A DNA stretch of 64,000 nt, taken from positions 52,477,741-52,541,740 of the forward strand of contig CM054157.1 of NCBI GenBank assembly GCA_028751875.1. Reading direction: 5' to 3'. Below, in pieces: positions 33,537 to 40,066 of this stretch. The notes under the pieces are model-generated. The model searched no databases, was not told the origin of the DNA, and saw only the letters and a program-made list of their open reading frames with translations. The position numbers were made by a program, and so were the translations under genes. Each line of letters begins with the position of its first letter. The stretch's first letter is position 1. Source of the DNA: Rapana venosa (taxonomy: Eukaryota > Mollusca > Gastropoda > Neogastropoda > Muricidae).

Positions 33537-34687
33537 GTACACTAACCTCTTAACTGCCCAGTGCAAGTGCACCCTATATGCCGGGGAATAAAATTCTTAT
33601 GTACCACTTGCTAAGTTCATATCCCTCTTACTCAGAAATTACTACATGAATAATCCTGATAGTCTACCCAATGACAGTATATATATCGTAGATTGCTTCA
33701 AGGCAAGCTCAAATTGATATTTCAGTGATTTCACTGCGAAAATATATTTAAAATGTAAAAAATCAACCAAAAATACACTTTCTTCATCACCACTGCCATT
33801 CTGAGTACCCCCCCATCTCAGTAACGTCAAACATAAGTCCAGGCCAAATCTCATTCTTTTTTTTTTTAAATGCACGATCTCCTGAATCATACACGATTGT
33901 TTTTCATCACTGTCGGGTAAATCTAAAGTTTCATTTGCCACTTTTTCAGCAGTGTAAAGTTATTGATGCCTTCAACAAGAAGTGTCAGCCATTTTGAACA
34001 AGAACTGCCCCAGCAGTCGTGCATAAAAACACAAAATACGAGCTAAAAAAACAATCGTTTTCGTCACGGTTTTTGCAGCTGGATGTTGCCAAGCAACAGG
34101 AGAGTGATCTCCACTAATTTTGGAGTTCTTTCCCTTTAACTGTAGTCAAGGAAGCTGGCTTGTTTACTTCGGTTCGACACCGCGGAAATTTCCCAGGTTG
34201 TAGGCGTATAGGGTGCACATTTAGCCCCGGAAAATTTCCGGGTTGTAGGCATATAGGGTGCACATTTAGCCCCGGAAAATTTCCAGGTTGTAGGCATATA
34301 GGGTGCACATTTAGCCCCAGAAAATTTCCGGGTTGTAGGCATATAGGGTGCACATTTAGCCCCGGAAAATTTCCGGGGTGGGGCAGTCTAGTGGTTAACA
34401 TGTCCGTAGCTAAAATTTGACCTCTGGTGCCATGCGGCACTTTATGTTGTGGAGCGTCCCATATGGCAAAATGTGTCACTTACAATGCTGACTGCCTTCT
34501 GTGACGTGTGCAGCCCAACTGCTACGCCAAGATCATCACGCTGGAGTCGCAGAAGAAGATCGTCATCTACTCCAAGAGGGACATTGACGTCAACGAGGAA
34601 ATCACCTACGACTACAAATTCCCCATCGAGGACCAGAAGATTCCCTGCTTGTGTGGCACGCCGCAGTGTCGAGGCACGCTCAACTGA
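7572..34687 (+). CDS. SETD1: SETD1-type histone H3K4 methyltransferase (Set1/COMPASS catalytic subunit), 16 coding exons
   Basis: Joined exons: 7572-7715, 9063-9158, 9852-10022, 11240-11339, 13286-15072, 16590-16814, 17533-17632, 18598-18708, 19952-20210, 21244-21381, 25121-26438, 27703-27913, 29547-29659, 30459-30581, 31369-31626, 34514-34687. All introns are GT-AG, every phase agrees, and the total is 5328 nt (1775 aa plus stop), close to human SETD1A/B length. Seen in order: an [12 protein letters not shown] N-terminus, an RRM at about 93-168, His/Gln/Ser/Pro-rich and acidic regions, an AT-hook-like GRGRPRKK at 1245-1252, E-H-x-Y at 1322 and 1364, N-SET at about 1484-1560, a WIN motif GSARTDGYY at 1554, SET from about 1633 with NHSC at 1714-1717, and post-SET cysteines 1763, 1765 and 1770. 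The family methylates histone H3 lysine 4 in the nucleus with WDR5, RBBP5, ASH2L and DPY30. No frameshift or internal stop was found. The start is the first ATG of the first recognisable exon; upstream non-coding exons are likely but not placed. Confidence 0.96.
7716..9062 (+). other. SETD1 intron 1
   Basis: AT-rich, with (CA)n at 8049-8090, a (CT)n/(CA)n tract at 8645-8730, and a tandem duplication of about 44 bp, GCATGATCATGATTACACGT, at about 8801 and 8843. No gene seen. Confidence 0.6.
9063..9158 (+). CDS. SETD1: SETD1 coding exon 2 (residues 49-80)
   Basis: A phase 0/0 exon of 96 nt. It encodes a segment with DTRDPRPR and DLPVPQFK, the counterpart of the DPR...SLPVPKFK linker before the SETD1 RRM. 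The acceptor is GTTGACAG and the donor is AAG|GTTATT, a weak non-consensus donor. Confidence 0.88.
9159..9851 (+). other. SETD1 intron 2
   Basis: T-rich, with (GT)n at about 9399-9450. No element recognised. Confidence 0.55.
9852..10022 (+). CDS. SETD1: SETD1 coding exon 3 (first half of the RRM)
   Basis: 171 nt, phase 0/0. It starts after GGACAG and ends before [21 protein letters not shown] resembles the SETD1 'PLKEVTFARLNDN' RRM strand 1, and [12 protein letters not shown] resembles 'HPRTRKHLGLARV', the RRM strand 3 (RNP1-like) segment. The SETD1 RRM is known to be a divergent RNA-recognition fold. Confidence 0.93.
10405..11129. mobile_element. TTAA-flanked short DNA transposon (piggyBac-like MITE), copy A
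   Basis: Bounded by TTAA at 10405-10408 and 11126-11129. Ends are TTAACCTCTTAACTGCCCA and, inverted, TTAACCACTAGACTGCCCC. Lies in SETD1 intron 3. The interior is non-coding and closely matches 33542-34398. TTAA target duplication is the hallmark of the piggyBac superfamily; no transposase is present. Confidence 0.75.
11240..11339 (+). CDS. SETD1: SETD1 coding exon 4 (second half of the RRM)
   Basis: 100 nt ending in phase 1. It encodes [17 protein letters not shown] followed by [13 protein letters not shown], the RRM helix 2 and strand 4 of SETD1 proteins. The donor GTAAGT is strong, and a T-rich tract precedes the acceptor TAG. Confidence 0.92.
11385..12815 (+). mobile_element. tRNA-related SINE, family S3, split by a nested transposon
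   Basis: The left part (11385-11509: GTGGGGAGAGCGCTTCGCC, then ACAAGACCAGCGCCACCC) and right part (12586-12815: GAATTTTGCCAGGGACAAC, then TCGTCTCATCCTGAAGAC and GGGGATCGAACCACC) together match uninterrupted copies at 47065-47340 and 49290-49545. Lies in intron 4. Confidence 0.75.
11510..12585. mobile_element. TTAA-flanked DNA transposon/MITE (piggyBac-like), nested in an S3 SINE
   Basis: Starts TTAACCCTTTGCTGGGCAC at 11510 and ends GCCCAGCAAAGGGTTAA at 12585. This is an 18-bp terminal inverted repeat with one mismatch, flanked by TTAA on both sides. Length is 1,076 bp including both TTAA. No transposase frame. The interior has repeated CGATCG motifs and promoter-like CGGAAGTCACGTG (about 12410-12422). 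Confidence 0.82.
13286..15072 (+). CDS. SETD1: SETD1 coding exon 5 (large low-complexity exon, residues 171-766)
   Basis: 1787 nt. It begins by completing a Gly codon. The run at about 298-347 is extraordinarily rich in His, then Gln, then Ser. It is followed by proline-rich blocks, an RD/DR-rich block, the helix-like [13 protein letters not shown] near 516-527 (cf. SLDSRIEMLLK in SETD1B), and an Asp run near 14619-14640. The C-terminal part, with [12 protein letters not shown], resembles the conserved 'KKDLNRKMVEVVAF' block of SETD1A/B. The acceptor CACAG lies just after a (CA)n tract; the donor is AAG|GTGAGT. GC content is clearly higher than in the flanking introns. Confidence 0.93.
15073..16589 (+). 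other. SETD1 intron 5
   Basis: T-rich, with homopolymer T and G runs near 16140-16170 and a long C/T-rich stretch at 16370-16589 before the acceptor. No repeat family or gene recognised. Confidence 0.55.
16590..16814 (+). CDS. SETD1: SETD1 coding exon 6 (residues 767-841)
   Basis: 225 nt, phase 0/0, with acceptor TTTTTCGCCAG and donor AAG|GTCAGT. It encodes an EKP-rich start, a serine/threonine segment, and a Gly/Phe-rich patch ([11 protein letters not shown]). It has no domain I can name; the position between the conserved KMVEV block and the acidic region fits the SETD1 linker. Confidence 0.82.
16845..17270 (+). repeat. Tandem duplications with poly-G/poly-T in SETD1 intron 6
   Basis: ATGATGTTCTTGAGATTTGT, then GAATGGGAAAAACTGAAAAC, occurs twice (about 16883 and 17010), each with a following G run. 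A second duplicated block, CAAAATAACTTTTT...GCAGTTTTTATT, is at 17144-17205 and 17224-17275. Confidence 0.7.
17320..17440 (-). mobile_element. SINE S2 head fragment (inverted)
   Basis: GAAAGGGCAGGGCTGAGAATGG, then GTTAAGCAGGTCAACATC and CCGTCCTGCCACCTTCC, matches the heads at 18460-18555 and 29955-30050 in the same inverted orientation. Confidence 0.6.
17533..17632 (+). CDS. SETD1: SETD1 coding exon 7 (residues 842-875, charged)
   Basis: 100 nt, phase 0 to 1, acceptor GTGCACAG, donor G|GTAAGA. It encodes a [13 protein letters not shown] start followed by a Lys/Glu-rich segment. Phase consistency with exons 6 and 8 is the main support. Confidence 0.82.
18160..18557 (-). mobile_element. SINE S2, near-complete, inverted
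   Basis: On the minus strand: a head with TGGCAGGACGGTTTAGACG-like A box and GGTTCCATTCCCAGCC B box, then the shared core (rc of GTCTCATCCGAAGGACTTTG at 18418), the CAGAACATCTTGCACAC-like body, and the CACCACTGGTAAACC tail module. Lies in SETD1 intron 7. Confidence 0.65.
18598..18708 (+). CDS. SETD1: SETD1 coding exon 8 (residues 875-912)
   Basis: 111 nt, phase 1 to 1, acceptor TTTCCCCCAG, donor G|GTGAGT. It encodes an acidic segment containing [16 protein letters not shown], a CK2-like acidic serine block typical of the disordered middle of SETD1 proteins. Confidence 0.84.
18893..19240 (+). mobile_element. SINE S1, near-complete
   Basis: Head CTAGTGGTTAGAACATTG, with a perfect pol III B box GGTTCGATTCC near 18937. 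The shared core CTTTCGGATGAGACTATAAAC follows, then the body CGAACGCACGCAGAACATC and an A-rich tail. This is the best preserved S1 copy in the window. In SETD1 intron 8. Confidence 0.8.
19245..19340 (+). repeat. Three-copy tandem repeat (about 31 bp)
   Basis: TATAAGAACATTTTAATGAC followed by A(T/C)TAACT, three times in a row, directly after the SINE tail. Confidence 0.8.
19952..20210 (+). CDS. SETD1: SETD1 coding exon 9 (acidic tract, residues 912-998)
   Basis: 259 nt, phase 1 to 2, acceptor ATTTTTCAG, donor GTGAGT. Nearly every codon in the first two thirds is Glu, Asp or Ser (GAG/GAA repeats), followed by [12 protein letters not shown]. The purine-rich codon run is itself repeat-like and likely length-variable, but it stays in frame. 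Confidence 0.87.
20590..20675. repeat. C-run and (CA)n microsatellite in SETD1 intron 9
   Basis: CCCCCCTTCCCCCCCCCCC then about 45 bp of (CA)n. No gene. Confidence 0.85.
21244..21381 (+). CDS. SETD1: SETD1 coding exon 10 (second acidic segment)
   Basis: 138 nt, phase 2 to 2, acceptor TATTTCTACAG, donor CC|GTATGT. It continues the Glu-rich tract ([16 protein letters not shown]) and ends in SSPLKAVSP. Phase 2 on both sides fits exons 9 and 11. Confidence 0.85.
21385..21595. repeat. (GT)n ... (AC)n inverted-repeat hairpin in SETD1 intron 10
   Basis: GTGTGTGTGTGTGGAGCC around 21500-21521 is mirrored by GGCTCCACACACACACAC from about 21563, with about 40 bp between. Together with flanking GT/AC runs the arms could pair for more than 25 bp. 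Confidence 0.75.
21800..21865. promoter_or_regulatory. Promoter-like motif cluster in SETD1 intron 10
   Basis: Within 60 bp: two inverted CCAAT boxes (ATTGGCT, ATTGGTT), a palindromic E-box GTCACGTGAC at 21832-21841 and a YY1-like CCAAGATGGCGG. This combination is typical of TATA-less promoters. It could be an internal promoter or part of a transposon. Confidence 0.4.
22475..22645. repeat. C-rich low-complexity tract
   Basis: About 170 bp dominated by C runs with A and T interruptions. The rest of intron 10 to 25120 is AT-rich, with (TA)n near 24915-24970 and no gene. Confidence 0.85.
24180..24610 (+). mobile_element. SINE body fragments
   Basis: CCCTTGGATGAGGTTATAACCAGAGG resembles the shared SINE core in degraded form. 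It is followed by CATACCCAGCATGCC (cf. 3390) and, at 24545-24600, GGTCGGCGAGGCTATAAACG, which also occurs at 35255-35280. Confidence 0.45.
25118..25123 (+). promoter_or_regulatory. NAGNAG tandem splice acceptor of SETD1 exon 11
   Basis: CAGCAG at the exon boundary. The first AG gives CC|C AGG AAG (Pro-Arg-Lys) and the second gives CC|G AAG (Pro-Lys). Both keep the frame, so one arginine may be optional. Confidence 0.6.
25121..26438 (+). CDS. SETD1: SETD1 coding exon 11 (AT-hook-like and HCF-1-binding-like motifs, residues 1044-1483)
   Basis: 1318 nt. The acceptor CAGCAG is a NAGNAG tandem site: the exon may start at 25121 or 25124, both in frame. It encodes Glu/Lys-rich segments, SPIKEE, and an AT-hook core GRGRPRKK (nt 25722-25745). 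Two E-H-x-Y motifs follow: EHDYF (nt 25953) and EHNYC (nt 26079). [DE]-H-x-Y is the established HCF-1 Kelch-domain binding motif, and HCF-1 is a known SETD1 complex partner. The segment ends in a Lys-rich block and [15 protein letters not shown], leading into N-SET. Confidence 0.92.
26535..26855 (+). repeat. Interspersed repeat family S6 (intron 11)
   Basis: CAGTGTAAATAGCATCCCC, then GCTAGCAATTTCCTCTTTTC and GGCCTGACTTGTCAGGCGC. The end contains TCAGGCGCTTAACGGCAGCG, common to all copies. Confidence 0.75.
27703..27913 (+). CDS. SETD1: SETD1 coding exon 12 (N-SET domain)
   Basis: 211 nt, phase 0 to 1, acceptor CTCCCACAG, donor [27 protein letters not shown], then [13 protein letters not shown], is a clear N-SET signature (cf. 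LYDIFNAGIDEEDVRFL and WLNDTLWVHHP in SETD1A/B). A basic PPRKRRK block follows. N-SET contacts other COMPASS subunits and is needed for full activity in the family. Confidence 0.94.
28032..28200. repeat. (TA)n/(CA)n microsatellite in SETD1 intron 12
   Basis: Long TATA runs with CACACA and ATAG interruptions. The open frames over it on both strands are artefacts. Confidence 0.9.
28505..28705 (-). mobile_element. SINE S1-type body with its own tRNA-like head, inverted
   Basis: CTCAGTTTATAGTGTCATCCG (core), then TTGGCACTGATGTTAACTCC and GAATTCGAGTCGGC, ending CTCTAACCACCAGGCT, whose reverse complement is the A-box-like AGCCTGGTGGTTAGAG. Confidence 0.65.
29165..29545. repeat. TG/TGTCTG repeat adjoining the exon 13 acceptor
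   Basis: About 380 bp of GTGTGTCTGTGTGG-type repeats running straight into TTGCAG|GG. All Cys/Val frames here are artefacts. Confidence 0.9.
29547..29659 (+). CDS. SETD1: SETD1 coding exon 13 (WDR5-interaction, WIN, motif)
   Basis: 113 nt, phase 1 to 0. It encodes [20 protein letters not shown]. The core G-S-A-R-T matches the WIN consensus, whose arginine (here R1557) inserts into the WDR5 pore. Skipping this exon would shift the frame before SET. Its acceptor TTGCAG directly follows about 370 bp of TG/TGTCTG repeat. Confidence 0.94.
29785..30055 (-). mobile_element. SINE S2, inverted (intron 13)
   Basis: The reverse complement shows TGGCAGGACGGTTTAGACG (A box) and GAGTTCGATTCC (B box), tRNA-spaced. 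At 29790-29885 another inverted tRNA-like head (rc of ACCACTCGGCTATAGGATC) lies beside it. Confidence 0.65.
30165..30325. repeat. (CA)n interleaved with a short repeat
   Basis: AAATGATAGATCATAAA is repeated four times, each separated by (CA)n. Confidence 0.85.
30459..30581 (+). CDS. SETD1: SETD1 coding exon 14 (pre-SET linker)
   Basis: 123 nt, phase 0/0, acceptor GGCTGCAG, donor [23 protein letters not shown], then LFKLNQLK, parallels the SERRSEQRRLLSSF...LLKFNQLK linker in SETD1A/B immediately before SET. Confidence 0.92.
30600..30840. repeat. GT-rich minisatellite in intron 14
   Basis: Units of GTGTGTGTGGACTGTGT and GTGTGTGGACCGAGT. Immediately follows the exon 14 donor region. Confidence 0.85.
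30955..31255 (+). repeat. Interspersed repeat family S6 (intron 14)
   Basis: CAGTATAAATAGCATCCCC, then GCGAGGAATTCCCTCTTTTC and CTGACTTGTCAGGCGCTTAG, as in the other copies. Confidence 0.75.
31369..31626 (+). CDS. SETD1: SETD1 coding exon 15 (SET domain, first part)
   Basis: 258 nt, phase 0/0. It encodes [20 protein letters not shown], then IEYVG, then [18 protein letters not shown], and finishes exactly on ARFINHSCN. The N-H-S-C motif forms part of the S-adenosylmethionine/active-site pseudoknot of SET domains. The donor AAC|GTGAGT and the last 21 coding bases are the first unit of a repeat array that continues into the intron. Confidence 0.97.
31606..32830 (+). repeat. Tandem array made from the SET exon end plus its splice donor
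   Basis: The genuine exon end (31606-31626, TTCATCAACCACAGTTGTAAC then GTGAGTG) is followed by eight more copies starting at 31664, 31855, 31996, 32136, 32281, 32458, 32610 and 32773. Spacing is 58-191 bp, mostly 140-190. Each copy keeps GTGAGT and most continue with a TTTGTGCCTCTGTGGG-like stretch. Reading past the true donor in frame meets TAA at 31681-31683, so the extra copies cannot extend the protein. Confidence 0.92.
32855..33150 (+). repeat. Interspersed repeat family S6 (intron 15)
   Basis: AAATTCTGTGCTAGGAACTC, then TCTTGGTCCATTCTCCTGCC and TTGTCAGGCGCTTAACGGC. It follows the exon-derived array. The next 90 bp (GAAATGAGTCGTTGAGCACC ... TAGGAGCCATTTTAGGC) are shared with 35395-35470. 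Confidence 0.75.
33542..34398. mobile_element. TTAA-type MITE (piggyBac-like), copy B, with an expanded internal repeat
   Basis: Near-identical to 10405-11129 along its length. The left TTAA is mutated to CTAA (33542-33545); the right TTAA is at 34395-34398. Near the right end a 45-bp unit (GGTTGTAGGCATATAGGGTG ...) occurs about four times, against once in copy A. Confidence 0.78.
34183..34375 (+). repeat. 45-bp tandem repeat inside MITE copy B
   Basis: Units of TTGTAGGC(A/G)TATAGGGTGCACATTTAGCC then CCGGAAAATTTCC. Four units lie in a row. Open on both strands because 45 is a multiple of three. Confidence 0.88.
34514..34687 (+). CDS. SETD1: SETD1 coding exon 16 (end of SET, post-SET, stop)
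   Basis: 174 nt including TGA at 34685-34687. It begins [12 protein letters not shown], includes EEITYDYKF (the catalytic-site tyrosine region), and ends in post-[16 protein letters not shown], whose three cysteines bind zinc together with a SET cysteine in the family. The C-terminal ...GTLN end is the exact end of SETD1A/B-type proteins, so the stop is trustworthy. Confidence 0.97.
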   Translation, partial: PNCYAKIITLESQKKIVIYSKRDIDVNEEITYDYKFPIEDQKIPCLCGTPQCRGTLN

Positions 34688-36149
34688 CCTCAGCCCCCCA
34701 TTAGCTCCCCTTTCTGTGATTTTGGTGCTACTGCTTTTGCATCAGTGTGCGTGAGAGAGAGAGACAAAGAAGATGTGTGCGTGCGTGAGACTGGTGTGTA
34801 TGTGTGTGTGTATATATATATGTGTGTGGGTGGGGGGGAGGGAGGGAGAAGAGGAAGCAAACCAGCCAGAGAGAGAGAGAGAAAAAAGACAGTATTTTTG
34901 TGCACTCGCATGTGGTGTGTGTATGTGCATGTGTGTGTGTGGAACCAAGTGTCGGATGTTTTGGGTGTGAACAGAGGAACTGTGATCAGTTGGAATCTTT
35001 TCCACACTTTCTTAAAAATTATTTTAAAACACCTTTTATAGTCGCATGCCTTGAAACGCGTGCCTGTGTTAGGAAAATGATAAGCAGGCACATTTTGTTG
35101 AGGGGGGGGGGGGGGGGGGTGGTAGGTTATAATCCAGAGCTGTCCGAGAACTTGCTTTAGTGTAACCACCAGCCTGTCCCCTACCTTTCAACCGTATTGT
35201 AGACGGCAATTTTAAATGTACGCGTTGTCTTGTGAGGGTTAGGGTGGCTGACCTCTGTGGTCAGCGTGGCTATAAACAAAATTAGATTGGATTGGAGCTC
35301 AGGAGCCTGAAACAAACGAAGCTGTGTTGTTGTTGTTTTTTTCTTCCTCTCAACTTTGGCTTCAGTGGTCATCTGGACGGGAAACCAGAGAAGTGACCAT
35401 CCTTCACAAAATGAGTCGCATTGCCTCTACCTTACCCACTTTACCGCTAGGAGTCATTTTAGGCCGGTGGGAGAGGGTAGACAAAAATATTACAAAAGGA
35501 AGAGAAAATCAAGCAAAACTGTTGAGGGGGGGGGGGGGGTTTGAAGACAGCAAGGGGAAAAAAATTAGCTATCAAGAAAATGTATAAAAAAACCAACTGG
35601 AAATTGCTGTGAGAGGTCAAGGTATTGATGAAGAAAGAAAACTGTATAGAAAAGCCAAATAAATAATATATATATATATATTTTTTTTTTTTAAAGGAGG
35701 GGAGTGGTAAGAGTGAAAACATGAGAGAAAAAAAAATGAGCACATTTACAGACATATCAACAACAACAAAAAGTATGTAAAAACACTTTAAGAACAGAAG
35801 AAAAGTCTCCCCACCAAAAAAAAACCCCTAACAACCCCCCCCCAAAAAAAAAAAAAAAAAAAAACCCACCCAACCAAACCCTCCTTAAAAACGAAGTAAA
35901 CAAAAGCAAGCAAAAAAACCCACCAAACAACCCCCCACCCCCCAAAAAAAACCCCACCAAACCCAACAACAAATAGAAAAACTGAAACCAAGAAATCTTA
36001 TATGTCTTGGTTTCATTCCTCTGCTAGACCTCTTAGCTTCACCAAGGGTGAGATTTTCCTTTTACCAAATGCGACCAGTTTATGCTTTAACTAACACCAG
36101 CTGGGATGGAATGGATAGCAGGTGAGAGTGGGTGAAACTGACGGCTGTG

Positions 36150-36325
36150 GTGTGTGCTTGCACACAGGGCCTTGGTTTACAGTCTCATCCGAAGGACTTT
36201 TGGGGGGAGTGGAGTCGGTACTGATGTCAACTCCCAGGTAAAATTCCCTAAAACAGGCGCCTCCATGCTGGCTCGAGCCTTGTCTCTCAGACCACAAGTG
36301 CAGTGCTCTAACCACAGAGCTAACC
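36150..36325 (-). mobile_element. SINE with the shared core but a different tRNA-like head, inverted
   Basis: GGTTTACAGTCTCATCCGAAG is the common core. The end, CAGTGCTCTAACCACAGAGC, reverse-complements to GCTCTGTGGTTAGAGCACTG, and CTGGCTCGAGCC gives a GGCTCGAGCC B box. The head differs from S1 and S2. Confidence 0.65.
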
Positions 36326-37194
36326 TACCCCTAGAGTCTAGTTGTGATGGTTCAGTTACAGAGCGTTGAAGGTTTAGTGTTATTCAACACACTCTCTGGC
36401 AAAATGAGGTTGTTGGGGTTTTTTAGTTTGTTTGGGGTTGGTTTGTTTGGTTGGGTTTTTTTGTGTCCATTTCAACATTTGCAGAATTGAGCGATTGAAC
36501 CTCTGAACCAAAATTGATGCGAGAGTGGTGGGTATGAGGCTGGTGTCGTGTGATTTTGATTGTATGCGGTGTGGTGTCAGTGAATGGTGTGTTTAAAGCA
36601 AACAAAAAACTAAACTAAACTGAAACAGGCAGCTAAAAAAAAAAAAAAGGCAGTGGACCTTTTGTTTGTACATAGAAGTGAAGATGACGACAACAGACAG
36701 TGAAACAGTTCTCAGTGTATGGTGGAGTCAGCCTCTTTATTGTGTCTATGAGAAGCAGATGCTGTTGATGTGTGTCTTCGAAATTGTATCGCTTATTCGT
36801 CGTCTTCAAGGTGTAAGGTTTTGAATGTAGGGTGACCGTGGTGTTGTCTTCTGATTTACCGTATGACACTTCAACCCTGGTGCGACAGTTGATCTAGTTA
36901 CTCTTAAACTTTGAACCAGCAGTAAGTGATGGAACACATTCAGTTTTGCCTTTCAGTTTTTTTTGTGGGTGGTACACAGGGGAAAAGTTTTGTGTTGTTT
37001 GAGTTTGTGGGGGGTGTTAGTTTGTTTTTGAGTGTGGTTTCTTTTTAGAGACGATTAGAGCTTAGTGGCTGTGAATCCTGGACACAAAGAAAAGATGACG
37101 AAAAAAGAATCAAAGCGGGGAGGGGGTGTTATAGAATGCTGCTCAGGGTCAGTTGGACACACAAAAGAACAAATGAAAGCATACTGCACAAACT

Positions 37195-37335
37195 GGGAAC
37201 AACAACTTATTACTTACTTAGTAGGCCCATCACTCCCACTGGAGCATAGGCCGCCGACAACAGTCCGCCAGAGTCCTCTGTCCTGGGCTATTCTCTCCAG
37301 CTGTCTCCAGGTATAAACAGCAACTTCTAACACTA
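37195..37335 (-). mobile_element. LINE C-terminal fragment
   Basis: The minus-strand translation reads WRQLERIAQDRGLWRTVVGG then LCSSGS, a common end of LINE-encoded polymerases (x-AQDR-x-x-WR-x-x-V-x-GLC). Only a short piece remains. Confidence 0.55.
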
Positions 37336-37934
37336 AGAAATGAAAAGAGACGAAGATATGCAGACCGTGCACTATGGAACCAAGAAGACCAAAGCTTAAA
37401 AAAAAACGAGCAGACCACCAGCTTTTCTCTCACTGGCAACATCACCGAATCCTGTGGCAGTGCATGAGAACCCATGAAGTCAGCAGAGACTGGAGCAAAT
37501 GGAGAAGAAGGATCATGTCGGGGTCGTTGGGTTGCGGTGGCCAACGCTGTACTTGGTGATAGACTGATACTAACTGGTGTATTTTGGAAAGGGGGGGGGG
37601 GCAGAGCTGTGGATAAAAAATAGAAACGATTTGTAGGAGAGAGAGAGCAGAAAGTCTTCTGACTAGGATTTTTTCAAAGTTGACTGAGAGAAATTTAGTA
37701 TTGGTTTGTTTTTTTAAATGTCTGACCATCTGTATACTGCTTTGTTGAACAGTCTCTTGTTGGTTTCTTCGAAACAGCACTGATGTCATCTTTGTGTAAT
37801 GATCTTCACTTCAGGGTTTTGCTGTTAGGTAGGCTATCTCTTATATTAGAAATGATTTTTTTTTTTTTTTTTTTTTTAGAAATGGTCAAGTTTTGCTGGT
37901 TATGTTAAAAGAAAAAGAATTGTAGCCTGATTTT

Positions 37935-38052
37935 GTTGTCGACTTTCCTGCTCTCTGTCTGTCTCTATCTGTATCTCTCTCTATCTGTCTGTATCTCTGT
38001 CTGTCTCTATCTGTATCTCTGTCTGTCTCTATCTGTCTGTCTGTCTCTCAGG
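37935..38052. repeat. (CTGT/CTAT)n microsatellite
   Basis: CTGTCTGTCTCTATCTGTAT repeated over about 110 bp. Confidence 0.88.
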
Positions 38053-38194
38053 GAAATGACTTCACGTTTTAGGGGGGATATACCAGCTGAATTTCATTTT
38101 AAAGTTGTTACGGTTCCTGTGTGTGCAGTACTTTAATTTTGTTCTCTGCTGACAACTGGACTGCTGAAGGGACTCAGTCATATTTTGTTTTTGC

Positions 38195-38510
38195 TTTCTT
38201 CTTCGTCCAACGCTCGGACAGCTATTGCCAGTCATACGAGTGAAGAAAGTGCATTGTGCTGCCATTAAGCGCCTGACAAGTCGGGCCCAGCACATCTGAC
38301 TTGGGTTTGGGAGAGAAGTAGTATTTTTTTTAAGTCTTTCTGGGGAAAAACAAAGGCAGGAGAATGAATCAAAAAGGCTGAAAACGGGCAAGAAGAAAAG
38401 GAACAAGCCAGAAACAAAGAGAGGGATGGAAAAGGGGGAATCCCTAGCACAGAAAATTCCAGAAGGTGGGGATGCTTTTTTATACTGACAGGCCCGTGGC
38501 ATTTGTAATG
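38195..38510 (-). repeat. Interspersed repeat family S6, inverted
   Basis: GCCATTAAGCGCCTGACAAG, then GAATCCCTAGCACAGAAAATTC. Inverse of 26535-26855. Confidence 0.75.
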
Positions 38511-40033
38511 TAAAACTGATGCTTTCGCTGTAAAAGACCTCAGCATGAAATAATTTTTTTTTTTTTTTAATCACAATAAGTTAAAAACATGTAGAGTTTG
38601 TAAAAAAAAACCCAACAATGAACAAAAAAGAGAGAAAAAAAGTGTGAAATGAACACACAGTGTTTGATCGAGAAAAGAAATTGACCCTTTCCTCCTCTCC
38701 TACACGTTCGAAGCATAGGAAAAGAATTGGCAGTATTGTGTGTGTTTGAAATATTTTATGATACAATAATCTCTGATCATATTAAGTTTTCACCTTTGGA
38801 TATTCAAGGCACCTTGTGATTCATGCAAGAAGTAAATAAGGTCTGGAAAAGAAAGCTTTAAAAACGATTTTTAAAAAAGGGACAAATATTATTTCACAAA
38901 TAGAGAACTGTTAAGAATGAAGTGTATTCTCACACAGATAGCTGAAATCGACTTTGTATAAAAAAGAAAATATTTTTAAACAAACTAGAAGAAATGATTA
39001 ATGAATAGACAAATGATTTTATTGTAATGAAGAAAGATTGAGGATATGACCTGTGACGAAATATGGCATACTGGCCACTTCCTGCTAGGACATTTTAATT
39101 AAGAAGTGGGTTTATGTGGAATTTTTAAAATTTCAATTGATAAAAAATATGCTTTTCACCATGAACTAGTACACGTAGATTTTGATTGTTTCTTTAAAAA
39201 AAATTAAAACACAATGACGTTGTGACCTTGCCAATCACAAATTCTCATTTTGCTTTCCTGAATCTAGGATTGATTGACAGTTTTAAAAGGTCAATGTCAT
39301 AGCATGTGGATTTTTTGTTTATTAATAGCTTTAAAAATATAGCTTTCATATCTCCAGTATAATGTGATCACGTGATAATTTTGGTGTGTAGTATCTTAAG
39401 ATAATAAAAAATTTTAAAAACACTTTTCCATGGGAACCTGACCCTGACTTCACTTGAAGTTATCATCAAATTCTCATTTTGTCTTCCTGGAATCTAGGAT
39501 TTTGATTTGTAACAGCTTTTCAAACAACGGTCCAATTTCATATCATTTTGTTTTTGTTTTATTGAATAGCTTTTTAATTGCAGATTAATGTTACATGAAT
39601 CTCCAGTATAATGTGAGTCGTGACTCAATATTATGGGGTGGAGGATCATATAGAGAGATATATAGATATATATATATATATAAACTACTTGTTTCCCATG
39701 GGAACGCGAGCCTGCACTTCACATTGTGATACACAATACAAAACACCATTCTTTGAGAAAAGCTGGAAGTATGCAGGGTTTTGTTTGTTTTATTTATTTA
39801 AAAGAAAAAGGGGTTTTGGGTTTTTTTTATTTAAAAGAAAAACGGTGTTTCATGAATGCCAAGTGGAATGAAGAAATTGCCATATATGATGTCGAAACAT
39901 TTTCATTTTTCTTTTTTGGGATACCTCAGTTTTATACTGTGAACATCTCTCATATCATTTTTTTTTTTTTTTTAACAAATGCTCTGAATATAATGATGCT
40001 CCCGTAATTCTTAACAAGATCTATATGTATACA

Positions 40034-40066
<33 letters not shown>

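Larger units (their letters stand above)
34688..38190 (+). other. SETD1 3' UTR/downstream DNA
   Basis: Begins after the stop. Holds (GT)n and (GA)n at 34740-34960, poly-G at 35101-35120 and 35525-35540, an A/C-rich tract at 35800-35970, and AATAAA near 35660. How far the real 3' UTR extends is not visible. Confidence 0.45.
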
